Assembly: GCF_024298885.1 (NCBI RefSeq)
Contig: NZ_CP101166.1
Coordinates: 3,719,149-3,783,148 of the forward strand
Direction of reading: 5' to 3'
Length of the DNA stretch: 64,000 bases
Origin: Haloglomus halophilum
GTDB lineage: Archaea; Halobacteriota; Halobacteria; Halobacteriales; Haloarculaceae
In this document: positions 39,780-47,666 of the stretch, piece after piece
Layout of the letters: every line of letters begins with the position of its first letter
Numbering within the stretch: the first letter of the stretch is position 1
The notes under the pieces: model-generated
The model's input: only the letters and a program-made list of their open reading frames with translations
What the model was told of the DNA's origin: nothing
The model's database searches: none
Made by a program: the position numbers and the translations under genes

Positions 39780-40715
39780 GTGGTTTCCGTCGAGACACTC
39801 GTCACGCTCCTCGTTCTCGCCTTCCTGATACCGGCCCTGCTGGTCGGCACTGCAGCGGGCTACGCCGTCGCCTGCCTGTTCGGGCTGCCCTCGCAACTCG
39901 CCGTCTACGGCCGGGTGCTCGGAATCGACCGCTGGTCGGCCGCCCTCCCGACGGTCCTGGCGCTGGCGGTCGTGTTCACCATCCAGTTCGCAGCCGGCCT
40001 CCCGGGCGAGGGGGAGCCGGGGTCGGCCCTCGCGAACGGCGCGATGGCGGGGCTGTTCGTCGGTGCCTTCGCGCTCTCGGTCGGCCTCGGCAATCTCCGC
40101 CGCTACCGCCGCGTCCGGACCATCGACGACGTCATCGACGCCACGGACGGCCACGTGACCGTCACCGGGACGGCCGAGCCGGGGCCGGACGGCGAGACGG
40201 TGGCACCGCTCAGCGGCGAACCCTGCCTCGCGTGGGCCGTCAGGGTGCGCGAGCGCCACGGCATCGGTCAGCGGGGTATCCGCGGCCTGACCCGGACGGA
40301 CCACGGTGGCGTCCCGTTCACGGTGCGTGATGCGACCGGCGGCGTCCGGGTCGATCCGGCGGCGCTCGAGCTCCGGGGCTGGTCAGTGCCGCCACGCTCG
40401 GGCGACTACCGTGTCGAGGCGCGCGATGGCCTCCCGGACCGCGTCGCGGCCTACCGGGACGACCACGACCTCTCTGACGGCGACGAGCGCATCTACGAGG
40501 AATGCCGCCTGACCGCCGACGAGACGGTCACGGCGACCGGCAAGGTCGTGACCCGGAACGGCGTCGCCACGGTCGGGGAATCGGGAACCCTGCACGCCGA
40601 GCGAGCCAGCGACATCCAGCAGTCCCGCAAGCGTCGCGTCCTCGTCGGGGTGGCCGGCGTGGTGGCGATGCTGGGCTCGACGGCACTCCTGGCGGTCGTA
40701 GTCGGACTGGTCTGA
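39780..40715 (+). CDS. GIDE-domain-like membrane protein
   Basis: 311 residues with a GTG start 47 bases after the P450 stop. Hydrophobic helices at about 6-31, 59-77 and 86-106, then a soluble domain starting GHVTVTGTAEPGPDGETVAPLSGEPCLAWAV, which I read as the GIDE (MUL1-type) domain, and a final helix (289-310). No RING finger is present. In prokaryotes the function of GIDE-domain membrane proteins is unknown. Possibly cotranscribed with the P450. Confidence 0.65.
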   Translation: MVSVETLVTLLVLAFLIPALLVGTAAGYAVACLFGLPSQLAVYGRVLGIDRWSAALPTVLALAVVFTIQFAAGLPGEGEPGSALANGAMAGLFVGAFALSVGLGNLRRYRRVRTIDDVIDATDGHVTVTGTAEPGPDGETVAPLSGEPCLAWAVRVRERHGIGQRGIRGLTRTDHGGVPFTVRDATGGVRVDPAALELRGWSVPPRSGDYRVEARDGLPDRVAAYRDDHDLSDGDERIYEECRLTADETVTATGKVVTRNGVATVGESGTLHAERASDIQQSRKRRVLVGVAGVVAMLGSTALLAVVVGLV

Positions 40716-40776
40716 GTCACCCTGCAGAACGCCCGACCACGGGCCGCATTCCGTTTCCGGACAATAATATCTACAC

Positions 40777-40798
40777 GCGTAATAGTTGCAGATTACGC
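40777..40798. promoter_or_regulatory. Perfect inverted repeat, likely operator
   Basis: GCGTAAT, 8 bases, ATTACGC; 7-bp arms, perfect. It lies in an AT-rich patch (about 40760-40830) between the GIDE-like gene and the DJ-1/PfpI gene, 101 bases before the latter's ATG. TGCA-ATTA occurs again at about 40809-40816. It looks like a regulator binding site. Confidence 0.5.
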
Positions 40799-40898
40799 CC
40801 GATATACTGCAATTATACCGAGAATCCTCGGCGTTGAACCAGAGAGTTCCACAGGTACCCGGGAACTCTTCCGCGTCGGTGTCCTATCGGAGCGTACA

Positions 40899-41597
40899 AT
40901 GACTTCGGCACTGCTGGTCGTCACCGAACACGGCTACTGGGGAGAGGAGTGTACCACGCCGCTGACCGAACTGGACGACGCGGGCGTCGACGTGACGGTC
41001 GCGACCCCCTCGGGCGCGGCCCCCGAGGTCGACGAGCTGTCCGTCGACCCCGACGAGGTCGGTGCGGAGACCGCCGAGCGCGTGCTCGAGGTCCACGAGA
41101 ACGACGCGCGCCTGAACGACCCCGAGCCGCTCGCCGAGCAGTCCGCCGACGACTACGACGCCGTCGTGTTCCCCGGCGGCCACGGCACGGTCTGGGACGT
41201 GAACCAGGACCGCCACGCCCGGACGCTTCTGCGGAACGCCGTCGAGGGCGAGTCCGGACTCGGGGTCGTCATCTGCCACGCGGCCGGCATCCTCGCACAC
41301 ACCCGAGCCAGCGACGGGTCGTTCCTCGTCGACGGCCGCGACGTGACCGGCTTCCCCAACGCGTGGGAGGCGGACATCGTCGACGAGAACGACATCATGC
41401 CGGACGGCCGGAAGTTGCCGTACTGGGTCGAGGACGAGGTCGAGGCCGTCGGCGGGAACTGGGATGCCGAACTCGATGCCAACACCAGTGTCACCGTTGA
41501 CGGCGACCTCATCACGGTCCGTGGGCCGGGGTCGTCGGCAGCCGGCGCCGAGACGCTGATCGACGAACTGGGTATCGAGGCCCCCGCTGCGGACTGA
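40899..41597 (+). CDS. DJ-1/PfpI-family protein
   Basis: 232 residues. The nucleophile elbow VVICHAAGIL has Cys 126 followed by His; the acidic partner Glu lies in HGYWGEE near 15-17; FPGGHGTVWD is conserved. The length and motif resemble the Hsp31/YhbO-like and ThiJ-type groups (class I glutamine amidotransferase-like fold). A glyoxalase III or deglycase role is likely; a peptidase role less so. Preceded by an inverted repeat, so possibly regulated by stress. Confidence 0.85.
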   Translation: MTSALLVVTEHGYWGEECTTPLTELDDAGVDVTVATPSGAAPEVDELSVDPDEVGAETAERVLEVHENDARLNDPEPLAEQSADDYDAVVFPGGHGTVWDVNQDRHARTLLRNAVEGESGLGVVICHAAGILAHTRASDGSFLVDGRDVTGFPNAWEADIVDENDIMPDGRKLPYWVEDEVEAVGGNWDAELDANTSVTVDGDLITVRGPGSSAAGAETLIDELGIEAPAAD

Positions 41598-41690
41598 TCT
41601 CTGGCCACGCGCTCTCGGTCGACACGGGCAGCGCTCCTCGCGGACTACGCCTCCGACACCCCTAAGCCCGCGACGCCCGTCTCTCCGCGT

Positions 41691-42593
41691 ATGAGTCAGG
41701 CGCTGGTCATCGTCGCCCACGGGTCGCATCTCAACCCCGAGTCCAGCACGCCAACCTACGAGCACGCCGACACCATCCGGCGGGTCGGCGCGTTCGACGA
41801 GGTCGTGGCCGGGTTCTGGAAGGAGGAGCCCCACGTCCGCGAGGTCCTGCGGACCGTCACCGCCGACGAGGTGTTCGTCGTCCCGCTGTTCATCAGCGAG
41901 GGCTACTTCACGGAGGAGGTCATCCCCCGCGAACTCCGACTCGACGGCTGGGCGGAGGACGCCTGGGAGTCGGACGGGACGAGCGCCACGTCCGTGACGC
42001 TCACGGCCGCGGATACCGGCCAGCGCATCCACTACTGCGGGCCCGCCGGCACCCACGACGCGATGACCGATGTCATCGTCCGGCGGGCCGAGTCCGTGAC
42101 CGGCGACCCGGGCGTGGGCGAGGGGTTCGGCCTCGCCGTCGTCGGCCACGGCACGAACCGCAACGAGAACTCGGCGAAGGCCATCCGCTACCACGCCGAC
42201 CGCATCCGCGAGATGGACCGCTTCGACGAGGTGCGCGACCTCTACATGGACGAGGACCCGGAGGTCGACGACGTGACGGAGTTCTTCGAGAGCGAGGACA
42301 TCGTGGTCGTCCCGCTGTTCGTCGCCGACGGCTACCACACCCAGGAGGACATCCCGGAGGACATGGGCCTGTGCGAGGACTACCGCGACGGCTACGACGT
42401 GCCCGAACCCGTGGACGGCAAGCGCATCTGGTACGCGGGCGCCGTGGGGACGGAGGCGCTAATGGCCGACGTCATCATCGAGCGTGCCGCGGACGCCGGC
42501 GCCGACGTGGGTGACGCGATCGAGCGTGTCCGCGAACTCACGCGGGTCGCCGAGGAGGACGGCGGGGCAGAGGCTCCACCCGCCGACGACTGA
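41691..42593 (+). CDS. cbiX: Sirohydrochlorin chelatase (CbiX family)
   Basis: 300 residues made of two CbiX-type modules: VIVAHGSHLNPE at the start (His 10) and VVGHGTNRNEN in the second half (His about 151), with VVPLFISEGYFTEE and VVPLFVADGYHTQED as matching strand-helix units, the second giving the other metal-binding His. It inserts Co (or Fe) into sirohydrochlorin for cobalamin or sirohaem. The C-terminal tail is acidic. The next gene is a DR2241-type Fe-S protein. Confidence 0.9.
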   Translation: MSQALVIVAHGSHLNPESSTPTYEHADTIRRVGAFDEVVAGFWKEEPHVREVLRTVTADEVFVVPLFISEGYFTEEVIPRELRLDGWAEDAWESDGTSATSVTLTAADTGQRIHYCGPAGTHDAMTDVIVRRAESVTGDPGVGEGFGLAVVGHGTNRNENSAKAIRYHADRIREMDRFDEVRDLYMDEDPEVDDVTEFFESEDIVVVPLFVADGYHTQEDIPEDMGLCEDYRDGYDVPEPVDGKRIWYAGAVGTEALMADVIIERAADAGADVGDAIERVRELTRVAEEDGGAEAPPADD

Positions 42594-42604
42594 GCCCCTG
42601 CCTC

Positions 42605-42686
42605 GTCCGGCCGCTGGATCCCCGCCGTGTCCGGCCGCTGGATCCCCGCCGTGTCCGGCCGCTGGATCCCCGCCGTGTCCGGCCGC
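42605..42686 (+). repeat. 24-bp tandem repeat, 3.4 copies
   Basis: The unit GTCCGGCCGCTGGATCCCCG plus CCGT recurs exactly at 42605, 42629 and 42653, with a partial fourth copy (10 bases) at 42677. It lies between cbiX and the DR2241-type gene. The unit is a multiple of three; read in the frame of the next gene it would give SGRWIPAV repeats, but I do not think it is translated. Confidence 0.85.
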
Positions 42687-42726
42687 TTCGATAGCCTTCT
42701 TGCAGGGGGAACCCGTACGTCGAGTC

Positions 42727-42768
42727 ATGACCGAGGACCGACGCCGGACGGGCGGGGTGGTGGCGTGA
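42727..42768 (+). CDS. Possible 13-codon leader frame overlapping the DR2241 gene
   Basis: ATG at 42727 to TGA at 42766-42768 encodes MTEDRRRTGGVVA. The stop overlaps the GTG start of the next gene in the GTGA pattern used for translational coupling. It could be a leader peptide or a chance frame. Confidence 0.25.
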   Translation: MTEDRRRTGGVVA

Positions 42769-43931
42769 GCGCGCCGGACACGCCGAGCGCGAGCGACGAG
42801 CGGGTGACCGTGAGCGACGGGGCCATCGCCGCGCTCGTGGCGGCGGCCGAGGAGGGCGTCGCCTTCGACGGCCTCCGGGCCGTCCGCGACGGCGACGGGG
42901 ACGCGGGCTACCGCTTCGAGACGCCCGAGGTGACCCGCGAGGGGCTCACGGAGTCGGAGTTCCGCGACGCCTGCAGCAACCACCCGGAGTACGTCGACAA
43001 CTGGTGGTTCTTCGAGGGGGCCGACCGGTCGCCCGCCGACCGCGACTTCCTCCGGTGGCTGGAGAGCGGCGACGCCGAGGACTGGGACGTGGCGACCCGC
43101 TACGACGCGCTCCGCGAGGGCATCGTCCGTTCGTGGGGGCAGGTCGCCGTGACGGCGATGCTGGGCGCCGGGGGCCGTCGCTACGAGCTCCGCCACGAGG
43201 ACGATGTCGGTACCCCGCTCCCCGACCTCGACCGGCACGAGGACCCCCTGACAGCCCGGGAGCTGGTCAAGCACGACGACCGGGGCCGTTACCGACCGCT
43301 CAAGACCGCGCCCACGCTCCCGACGGGCTGGGCCTTCGTCGGGCTGGCGGGACGCGACTGCACGCGCGCGCTCGACCTCATCTACCCCGCGACGGTCGCG
43401 AACTGGCATCTCGAACGCGAGGGCGACCTGGATGTGGACCACTGGCGCCCGACGATGGAGCGACAGACCGGCATCTACGGCGTCATCGAGACGTGGGACC
43501 GCGGCGACGGCCACGAGCACGTCGAGTGGGTCGCCGAAGCGTGTTGTGACGACTCCCAGTGTCTCAAACGCCGCGAGTGGCAGTACGACGAGGAGACGGA
43601 CCTCGACGCCGACGGCGGTGACGGCGTCTTCCCGTGCCGGGAGCCCTGCTCGCTGGTCGTGGCAGCCGCGCGCAAGTGGACCCGGCTGGAGGGTGAACAG
43701 TCCCGGACCTACGAGTTCGAGCTCACGCCGAGCGAGAAGGAGCAGGTGGAGGCCATCATCGACGCCGTCGCGGACGGCCGGGTCGACGACATCCGCGAGG
43801 CCGACATCTACGAGGGCGCGAACCGCTACCGGGCACGGTACCTCCGTGCGAAGCGGTTCGACGACGAGGGGAACCTCTGTGGCGTCGAGACGGACCCCGG
43901 CGAGGAGCAGGCGCCCGACGAGGAACACTGA
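42765..43931 (+). CDS. DR2241-type Fe-S protein next to CbiX
   Basis: 388 residues. Conserved Cys occur in GRDCTRALDLIYPATVANWHL, EACCDDSQCLKRREW and FPCREPCSLVVAAARKW, and the N-terminal WWFFEGADRSPADRDFLRWLE is recognisable. This matches the DR2241 protein family, in which the chelatase and this Fe-S part can be fused; here they are two genes. The cluster may assist metal insertion or sense redox state. The GTG at 42765 is chosen; the frame is open upstream through the repeat. Confidence 0.75.
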   Translation: MSAPDTPSASDERVTVSDGAIAALVAAAEEGVAFDGLRAVRDGDGDAGYRFETPEVTREGLTESEFRDACSNHPEYVDNWWFFEGADRSPADRDFLRWLESGDAEDWDVATRYDALREGIVRSWGQVAVTAMLGAGGRRYELRHEDDVGTPLPDLDRHEDPLTARELVKHDDRGRYRPLKTAPTLPTGWAFVGLAGRDCTRALDLIYPATVANWHLEREGDLDVDHWRPTMERQTGIYGVIETWDRGDGHEHVEWVAEACCDDSQCLKRREWQYDEETDLDADGGDGVFPCREPCSLVVAAARKWTRLEGEQSRTYEFELTPSEKEQVEAIIDAVADGRVDDIREADIYEGANRYRARYLRAKRFDDEGNLCGVETDPGEEQAPDEEH

Positions 43932-43971
43932 GTCCCGACCCGGACCCGGACCGTTTGCCTCCGGCGGTCGG

Positions 43972-44622
43972 TCACGTGAGGAGGAGATAGGCGGCCGCCA
44001 GCACGGCCGCCGCGACCGCCAGTCCGCCGAGCGAGAGGTTCGGCGTGCCCGCGGGCACCACGGCCGCGGCCGCGAGCCCGACCGCGACGAGCCCGAGCAG
44101 GACCGCTGGGAGCAGTTTCACCGTCCGGCTCCGTGCCAGCGGCGACGAGCCGCCGGCTGTCCCCGAGACGTCCGTCGCCGTTCCCGTCGCCGTTCCATCC
44201 GGGCGCGCAGCGGTCCGTTCGGCCCCGTCACCGCCGCCGTTGGGCGTCGCCAGGTCGGGGTCAACGTTCACGGGCTCATGGCTGCTGAGGTCTATGGTCA
44301 GGTCGACGAAGCGTGTCTCCTGTCCGTACGCGATGGCGATCTTCAACCGTCCCGTGACCGGCTCGTACTCGCCGTCTTCGGGCTCGAAGACGTTGACCTG
44401 GACACGGCGCGAGTCCTCGCTGGAGACGTAGAGGTTGGCGTTCGAGAGTCGCGCGACCGTCGAGAGGGCGTCGTCGAGGTGGAGATGGACGTGCGTGGCC
44501 ATCCCGTGGTTCCGGAGGTCCACGGTGAACGACCGGTCGACGGTCACCGAGGCCGGGGCGGCCAGCGACCGGGCGCCGTCCTGGTTGATATCGACTACGA
44601 GTCTGTCGGTCGCGTCGGTCAC
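43972..44622 (-). CDS. Membrane-anchored haloarchaeal protein, unknown
   Basis: 216 residues: a soluble beta-rich domain (1-125) starting VDINQDGARSLAAPASV, a Thr/Gly-rich linker, then two C-terminal membrane helices. The domain has HVHLHLDDALSTVA and looks immunoglobulin-like. I recognise it as a conserved haloarchaeal family (DUF7524-like) often beside a Trm112-like gene, as here. No function known. Confidence 0.68.
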   Translation of the reverse strand: MTDATDRLVVDINQDGARSLAAPASVTVDRSFTVDLRNHGMATHVHLHLDDALSTVARLSNANLYVSSEDSRRVQVNVFEPEDGEYEPVTGRLKIAIAYGQETRFVDLTIDLSSHEPVNVDPDLATPNGGGDGAERTAARPDGTATGTATDVSGTAGGSSPLARSRTVKLLPAVLLGLVAVGLAAAAVVPAGTPNLSLGGLAVAAAVLAAAYLLLT

Positions 44623-44675
44623 GGGGAGGGAGACACCCCGCCACGAGGAAAAGCTGTCGACGGTTCAGATGCCGC

Positions 44676-44873
44676 TCAGGCAGCCGCTTCGTCCCGCATA
44701 TCCGGCGGCAGCAGGTTCGGGATGCCGTCCTCGATGGGGTACTCCTCGCCACACTCCGTGCAGACGAGGCGGCCCTCGAGAATCTCGTCGTCCTCGTCCC
44801 GGCGGATGACCTCCAGGTCGAGGTCGTGCTTGTCCAGGGGACAGCAGATGATGTCCATCAGGTCCTCCTTCAT
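44676..44873 (-). CDS. Trm112-like zinc protein
   Basis: 65 residues. CC at 10-11 (IICCPLDKH) and CTEC at 38-41 form the metal site; GRLVCTECGEEYPIEDGIPNLLP is the family hallmark. Trm112 activates several methyltransferases of tRNA, rRNA and release factor. Same strand as the previous gene, with 53 bases between them. The start MKEDLMDIICCP is fixed by the family. Confidence 0.88.
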   Translation of the reverse strand: MKEDLMDIICCPLDKHDLDLEVIRRDEDDEILEGRLVCTECGEEYPIEDGIPNLLPPDMRDEAAA

Positions 44874-44991
44874 GTCCGCGGCTTCGAGCGACCCCGGCAA
44901 AAGAGTGCCGTTCGCGACTGTCCGCCGGTCACGGTCAGGAGCGATACGGATGGTGGAATCGGGCGGCTTCCCGGGCGGCGACCCGTCTCGT

Positions 44992-45795
44992 TCACCCGTC
45001 GACGGGTTCCGTCGATTCGATGGCCTCCCGGAACCACGGCGGCTTCGAGAGGCCCGTCTCATCGACCCTCCTGACCTGGGTCTGCCTGGTTATGGTGGCG
45101 TTCCGCCCCTCGATGGCGATGGGTGAGCGGATGCTCGTCGACCGGATTCGACCGTCCGGTCCGACGACGGCCTCGTGGTGGGCAGCTCCCCGAGAGGTAG
45201 CACCGATACTCAGTCCGAACGGTCGCTCCATCGTCAACACCACCCCGTCCGAGCCGGACTCGACCCTGACCGGTGAGGACTCGACGTTCCCCCCGAGCCA
45301 CCCGGTGCCGTTCGATGGGGTCCCGAAGCCGGGCGTCCGGTCGTACCGTACGGTTCCGTTGGCGTACCGAGTCCGCTCCAGGCTCACCGAGTCGTTCGTC
45401 CACTCCTCGAAACGGACCACCGGCGACGGGGCCGTCAGTTGGTCACGGGCGCGCCCCTCGTACGAGACGGACAGGTAGTGAGTGTCGTCGGCCGCGACTA
45501 GCGACCGTGCCTCGACCCGGCTGTAGGTGGTGCCGTTCGTGAAATCGATGCGTCGGCGGGTCGTGGCGGTGTAGTTCCGGCCCGCCAGCGTGTCGGCGTG
45601 GGCCACGAGGAGCGCACTCTGGTTCTCCAGCCGGGAGTCCGAAACACCGGGGGGCAGTTCATCACCGGTCGGCACCGGCGCCGGGGTCTCGGCCGACGAG
45701 GGGGACGGAGCGCCGGTGAGACTGTTACAGCCGGCCGTCGCAGCGAGACAACACAGGAGGAGAGCAGTCGCTAAACGGTTCGAAACAGGGGACAT
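44992..45795 (-). CDS. Haloarchaeal lipoprotein, unknown
   Basis: 267 residues. Signal with lipobox LAATAGC (Cys 23), a Ser/Pro spacer, then a beta-rich domain with many Asn-Gly-Thr sequons (NGTT, NGTV, NGTG), likely glycosylated. It resembles LolA/outer-membrane carrier-like folds that take up lipids, though no direct match is made. The start is set by the lipobox. Confidence 0.7.
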   Translation of the reverse strand: MSPVSNRLATALLLCCLAATAGCNSLTGAPSPSSAETPAPVPTGDELPPGVSDSRLENQSALLVAHADTLAGRNYTATTRRRIDFTNGTTYSRVEARSLVAADDTHYLSVSYEGRARDQLTAPSPVVRFEEWTNDSVSLERTRYANGTVRYDRTPGFGTPSNGTGWLGGNVESSPVRVESGSDGVVLTMERPFGLSIGATSRGAAHHEAVVGPDGRIRSTSIRSPIAIEGRNATITRQTQVRRVDETGLSKPPWFREAIESTEPVDG

Positions 45796-45873
45796 GTCCG
45801 CGGCTGGCTCCGCCGTCCCCCTTACTGTTACGGACTCGCAACGACTTAACCGGGGCCCCCGCAATCGTGGAGC

Positions 45874-46506
45874 GTGATTCGGAACCTCGCGCAGGGGCAG
45901 CGTGGCTTCACCAGCAACGCGTTCCTCGTCGCCGGCGCGGACGTGATGAGCGACGGTACCGACCCAGAGGGGTCGGTTGTCGATGCAGACGGCCGGACGG
46001 TCCTCGTGGACACGGGCAACGAGTTCGATATCGTCCCCGTGGTCGAGCGCTTCGTCGACGACATCGACGCGGTCGTCCTCACCCACACCCACCCGGACCA
46101 CGTGGGCAACACCGACGCGGTAGTCGACGCCTTCGATGTCGACGTCTGGGGGTTCGACCCGGACCACCAGCTCGTCGACCACCGCATCGCCGACGGCGAC
46201 ACCGTCGAGCTAGGCGCCAACTCCTACGACGCCATCCACACGCCAGGCCACAAGGAGGACCACCTCTGCTTCCACGCCCCCGAGGCGGGCGTCCTGTTCG
46301 CCGGGGACCTCATCTTCGCCGGGGGAAGCTTCGGGCGGACCGACCTTCCCGAAGGGAACCGGGAGGTACTCATCGACAGCATCGACCGCATCCTGGAGGC
46401 CGTCGGCCCGGACCTGCGCGAGTTCCACACCGGCCACGGCCCGAGCGTCACACAGTCACCGTACGAGGACATCGAACTGTCCGCGCGGGCGGCGCGGACG
46501 ATGTGA
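45874..46506 (+). CDS. MBL-fold metallo-hydrolase
   Basis: 210 residues with a GTG start. THTHPDHVG supplies H71, H73, D75 and H76; later ligands are in HTPGHKEDH, AGDLIFAGGSFGRTDLPEGN and TGHGPS. The GDLIFxxGxxGRtD pattern is the glyoxalase II/persulfide-dioxygenase type. A hydroxyacyl-thioester hydrolase is likely. Divergent from the lipoprotein gene. Confidence 0.86.
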   Translation: MIRNLAQGQRGFTSNAFLVAGADVMSDGTDPEGSVVDADGRTVLVDTGNEFDIVPVVERFVDDIDAVVLTHTHPDHVGNTDAVVDAFDVDVWGFDPDHQLVDHRIADGDTVELGANSYDAIHTPGHKEDHLCFHAPEAGVLFAGDLIFAGGSFGRTDLPEGNREVLIDSIDRILEAVGPDLREFHTGHGPSVTQSPYEDIELSARAARTM

Positions 46507-46627
46507 ACTCGGTCGTCCGACAATAGATCGGTACTGTCTCGATTTCCTGAGGCAGAACAGGCCTTTGGCTCAGAAAACCGCATATTAATCAATAATTCGC
46601 TACATCTGTGCTTTGTCTCTGCGCGTC

Positions 46628-47110
46628 TCACCCGGCGTAGATGGCGTAGTTCAGCACGGCGGCGAACGACACCCACGCGAGATAGGGAACCAGCAGTAGT
46701 GCCGCGCGGCGGTCCACGCGGTCGAAGGCGGTGATGGTGGCGACGATGGCGACCCAGAGGAGCACGATTATCACGAGGCCGAGCCCCGGGCGCTGGAGGC
46801 CGAAGAAGGCCGGCGTCCACGCGATGTTGAGCGCGAACTGGCCGGCGAACGCCACCAGCGCGAGTCGGGTGTCACGGGCGTCGGCCTCGGCCCGCCAGAC
46901 CAGATAGAGCGCGACGCCCATGAGCGTGAACAGGAGCGTCCAGACCACCGGGAAGGCGATGGTCGGCGGGAAGAACCAGGGGCGGTCGAACCAGGTGGTG
47001 TCCGCGCCGACGAACAGCGACGGTGCCGCACCCAGCGCGTTCACCGCGACGACCAGCGCCACCGCGAACAGTGCCTCCCGACCCGGCCGGTCGACGTTGA
47101 TGTAGCTCAT
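46628..47110 (-). CDS. TspO/MBR-family membrane protein
   Basis: 160 residues, five membrane helices. The motifs WFFPPTIAFPVVWTLLFTLMG, ALYLVWR, NIAWTPAFFGLQRP and PYLAWVSFAAVLNY match TspO with its many Trp. It binds porphyrins and related tetrapyrroles in other organisms. The ATG at 47110 begins MSYINVDRPGRE. The stretch to the left (46507-46627) is AT-rich and convergent with the MBL gene, with no gene in it. Confidence 0.88.
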   Translation of the reverse strand: MSYINVDRPGREALFAVALVVAVNALGAAPSLFVGADTTWFDRPWFFPPTIAFPVVWTLLFTLMGVALYLVWRAEADARDTRLALVAFAGQFALNIAWTPAFFGLQRPGLGLVIIVLLWVAIVATITAFDRVDRRAALLLVPYLAWVSFAAVLNYAIYAG

Positions 47111-47203
47111 CTCGCATCGGTGTACGCACCCGGAGCGGGTAGCTCTTTCTCGGCCCCGATGCCGGCAGCCAGCGGGCACTCCGCGCGGGTCGGGTCAGGC
47201 CTC

Positions 47204-47605
47204 CTAGTCGGCCCCCTCGTCGAGCGGGACGAGCGTGATGGGGATGGTGACGCGCTGGAGGAGCGAGTGAGCGACGCTCCCGAAGATGACGCGCTCGGTG
47301 CGCGAGTGCCGGCGCAGCGCGATGACCATCCGGTCGGCATCGACCCTGTCGGCGTAGTCGACGAGTTCGCGCGAGGGGGCCTTCCCTCGGTTGAGCTGGT
47401 GGACCTCCACCTCCGGGCCGTCCGCGAAGCGGTCCTCGAACACCTCCAGTGCGGCCTCGCCAGCCCGGATGTGGTCGACATCGTCGGTCATCTGGACGTT
47501 GACGACTACGAGGCGGTCGTCCGGCCCGAGGCCGTCCGCCTCGAGGTTGGCACAGATGGCTTCGCTCGCCGAGCGACCGTCCGTTCCGATGAGGTACGTG
47601 ACCAT
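47204..47605 (-). CDS. UspA-family protein
   Basis: 133 residues, MVTYLIGTDGRSASEAIC at the start and ALRRHSRTERVIFGSVAHSLLQRVTIPITLVP at the end. The Gly loop reads RRHSRTERVIFGS, so part of the ATP motif is altered, but the fold is clear. About 90 bases from the tspO start on the same strand. Confidence 0.82.
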   Translation of the reverse strand: MVTYLIGTDGRSASEAICANLEADGLGPDDRLVVVNVQMTDDVDHIRAGEAALEVFEDRFADGPEVEVHQLNRGKAPSRELVDYADRVDADRMVIALRRHSRTERVIFGSVAHSLLQRVTIPITLVPLDEGAD

Positions 47606-47666
47606 ACGGCGGCATATGTCGGAGTCACGGGATAAATCGAACGCCGATTCCCGGCCGCCAGGAGGT

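Noticed and set aside
42627-42764. N-terminal extension of the DR2241 gene through the tandem repeat (SGRWIPAV repeats)
   Set aside because: The repeat is DNA-level exact and the translated part does not resemble the family; the GTG at 42765 is a better start.
46507-46627. AT-rich region with CTGAG...CTCAG arms, considered as a terminator
   Set aside because: Arms are only 5 bp with an 18-base loop; listed only as intergenic.
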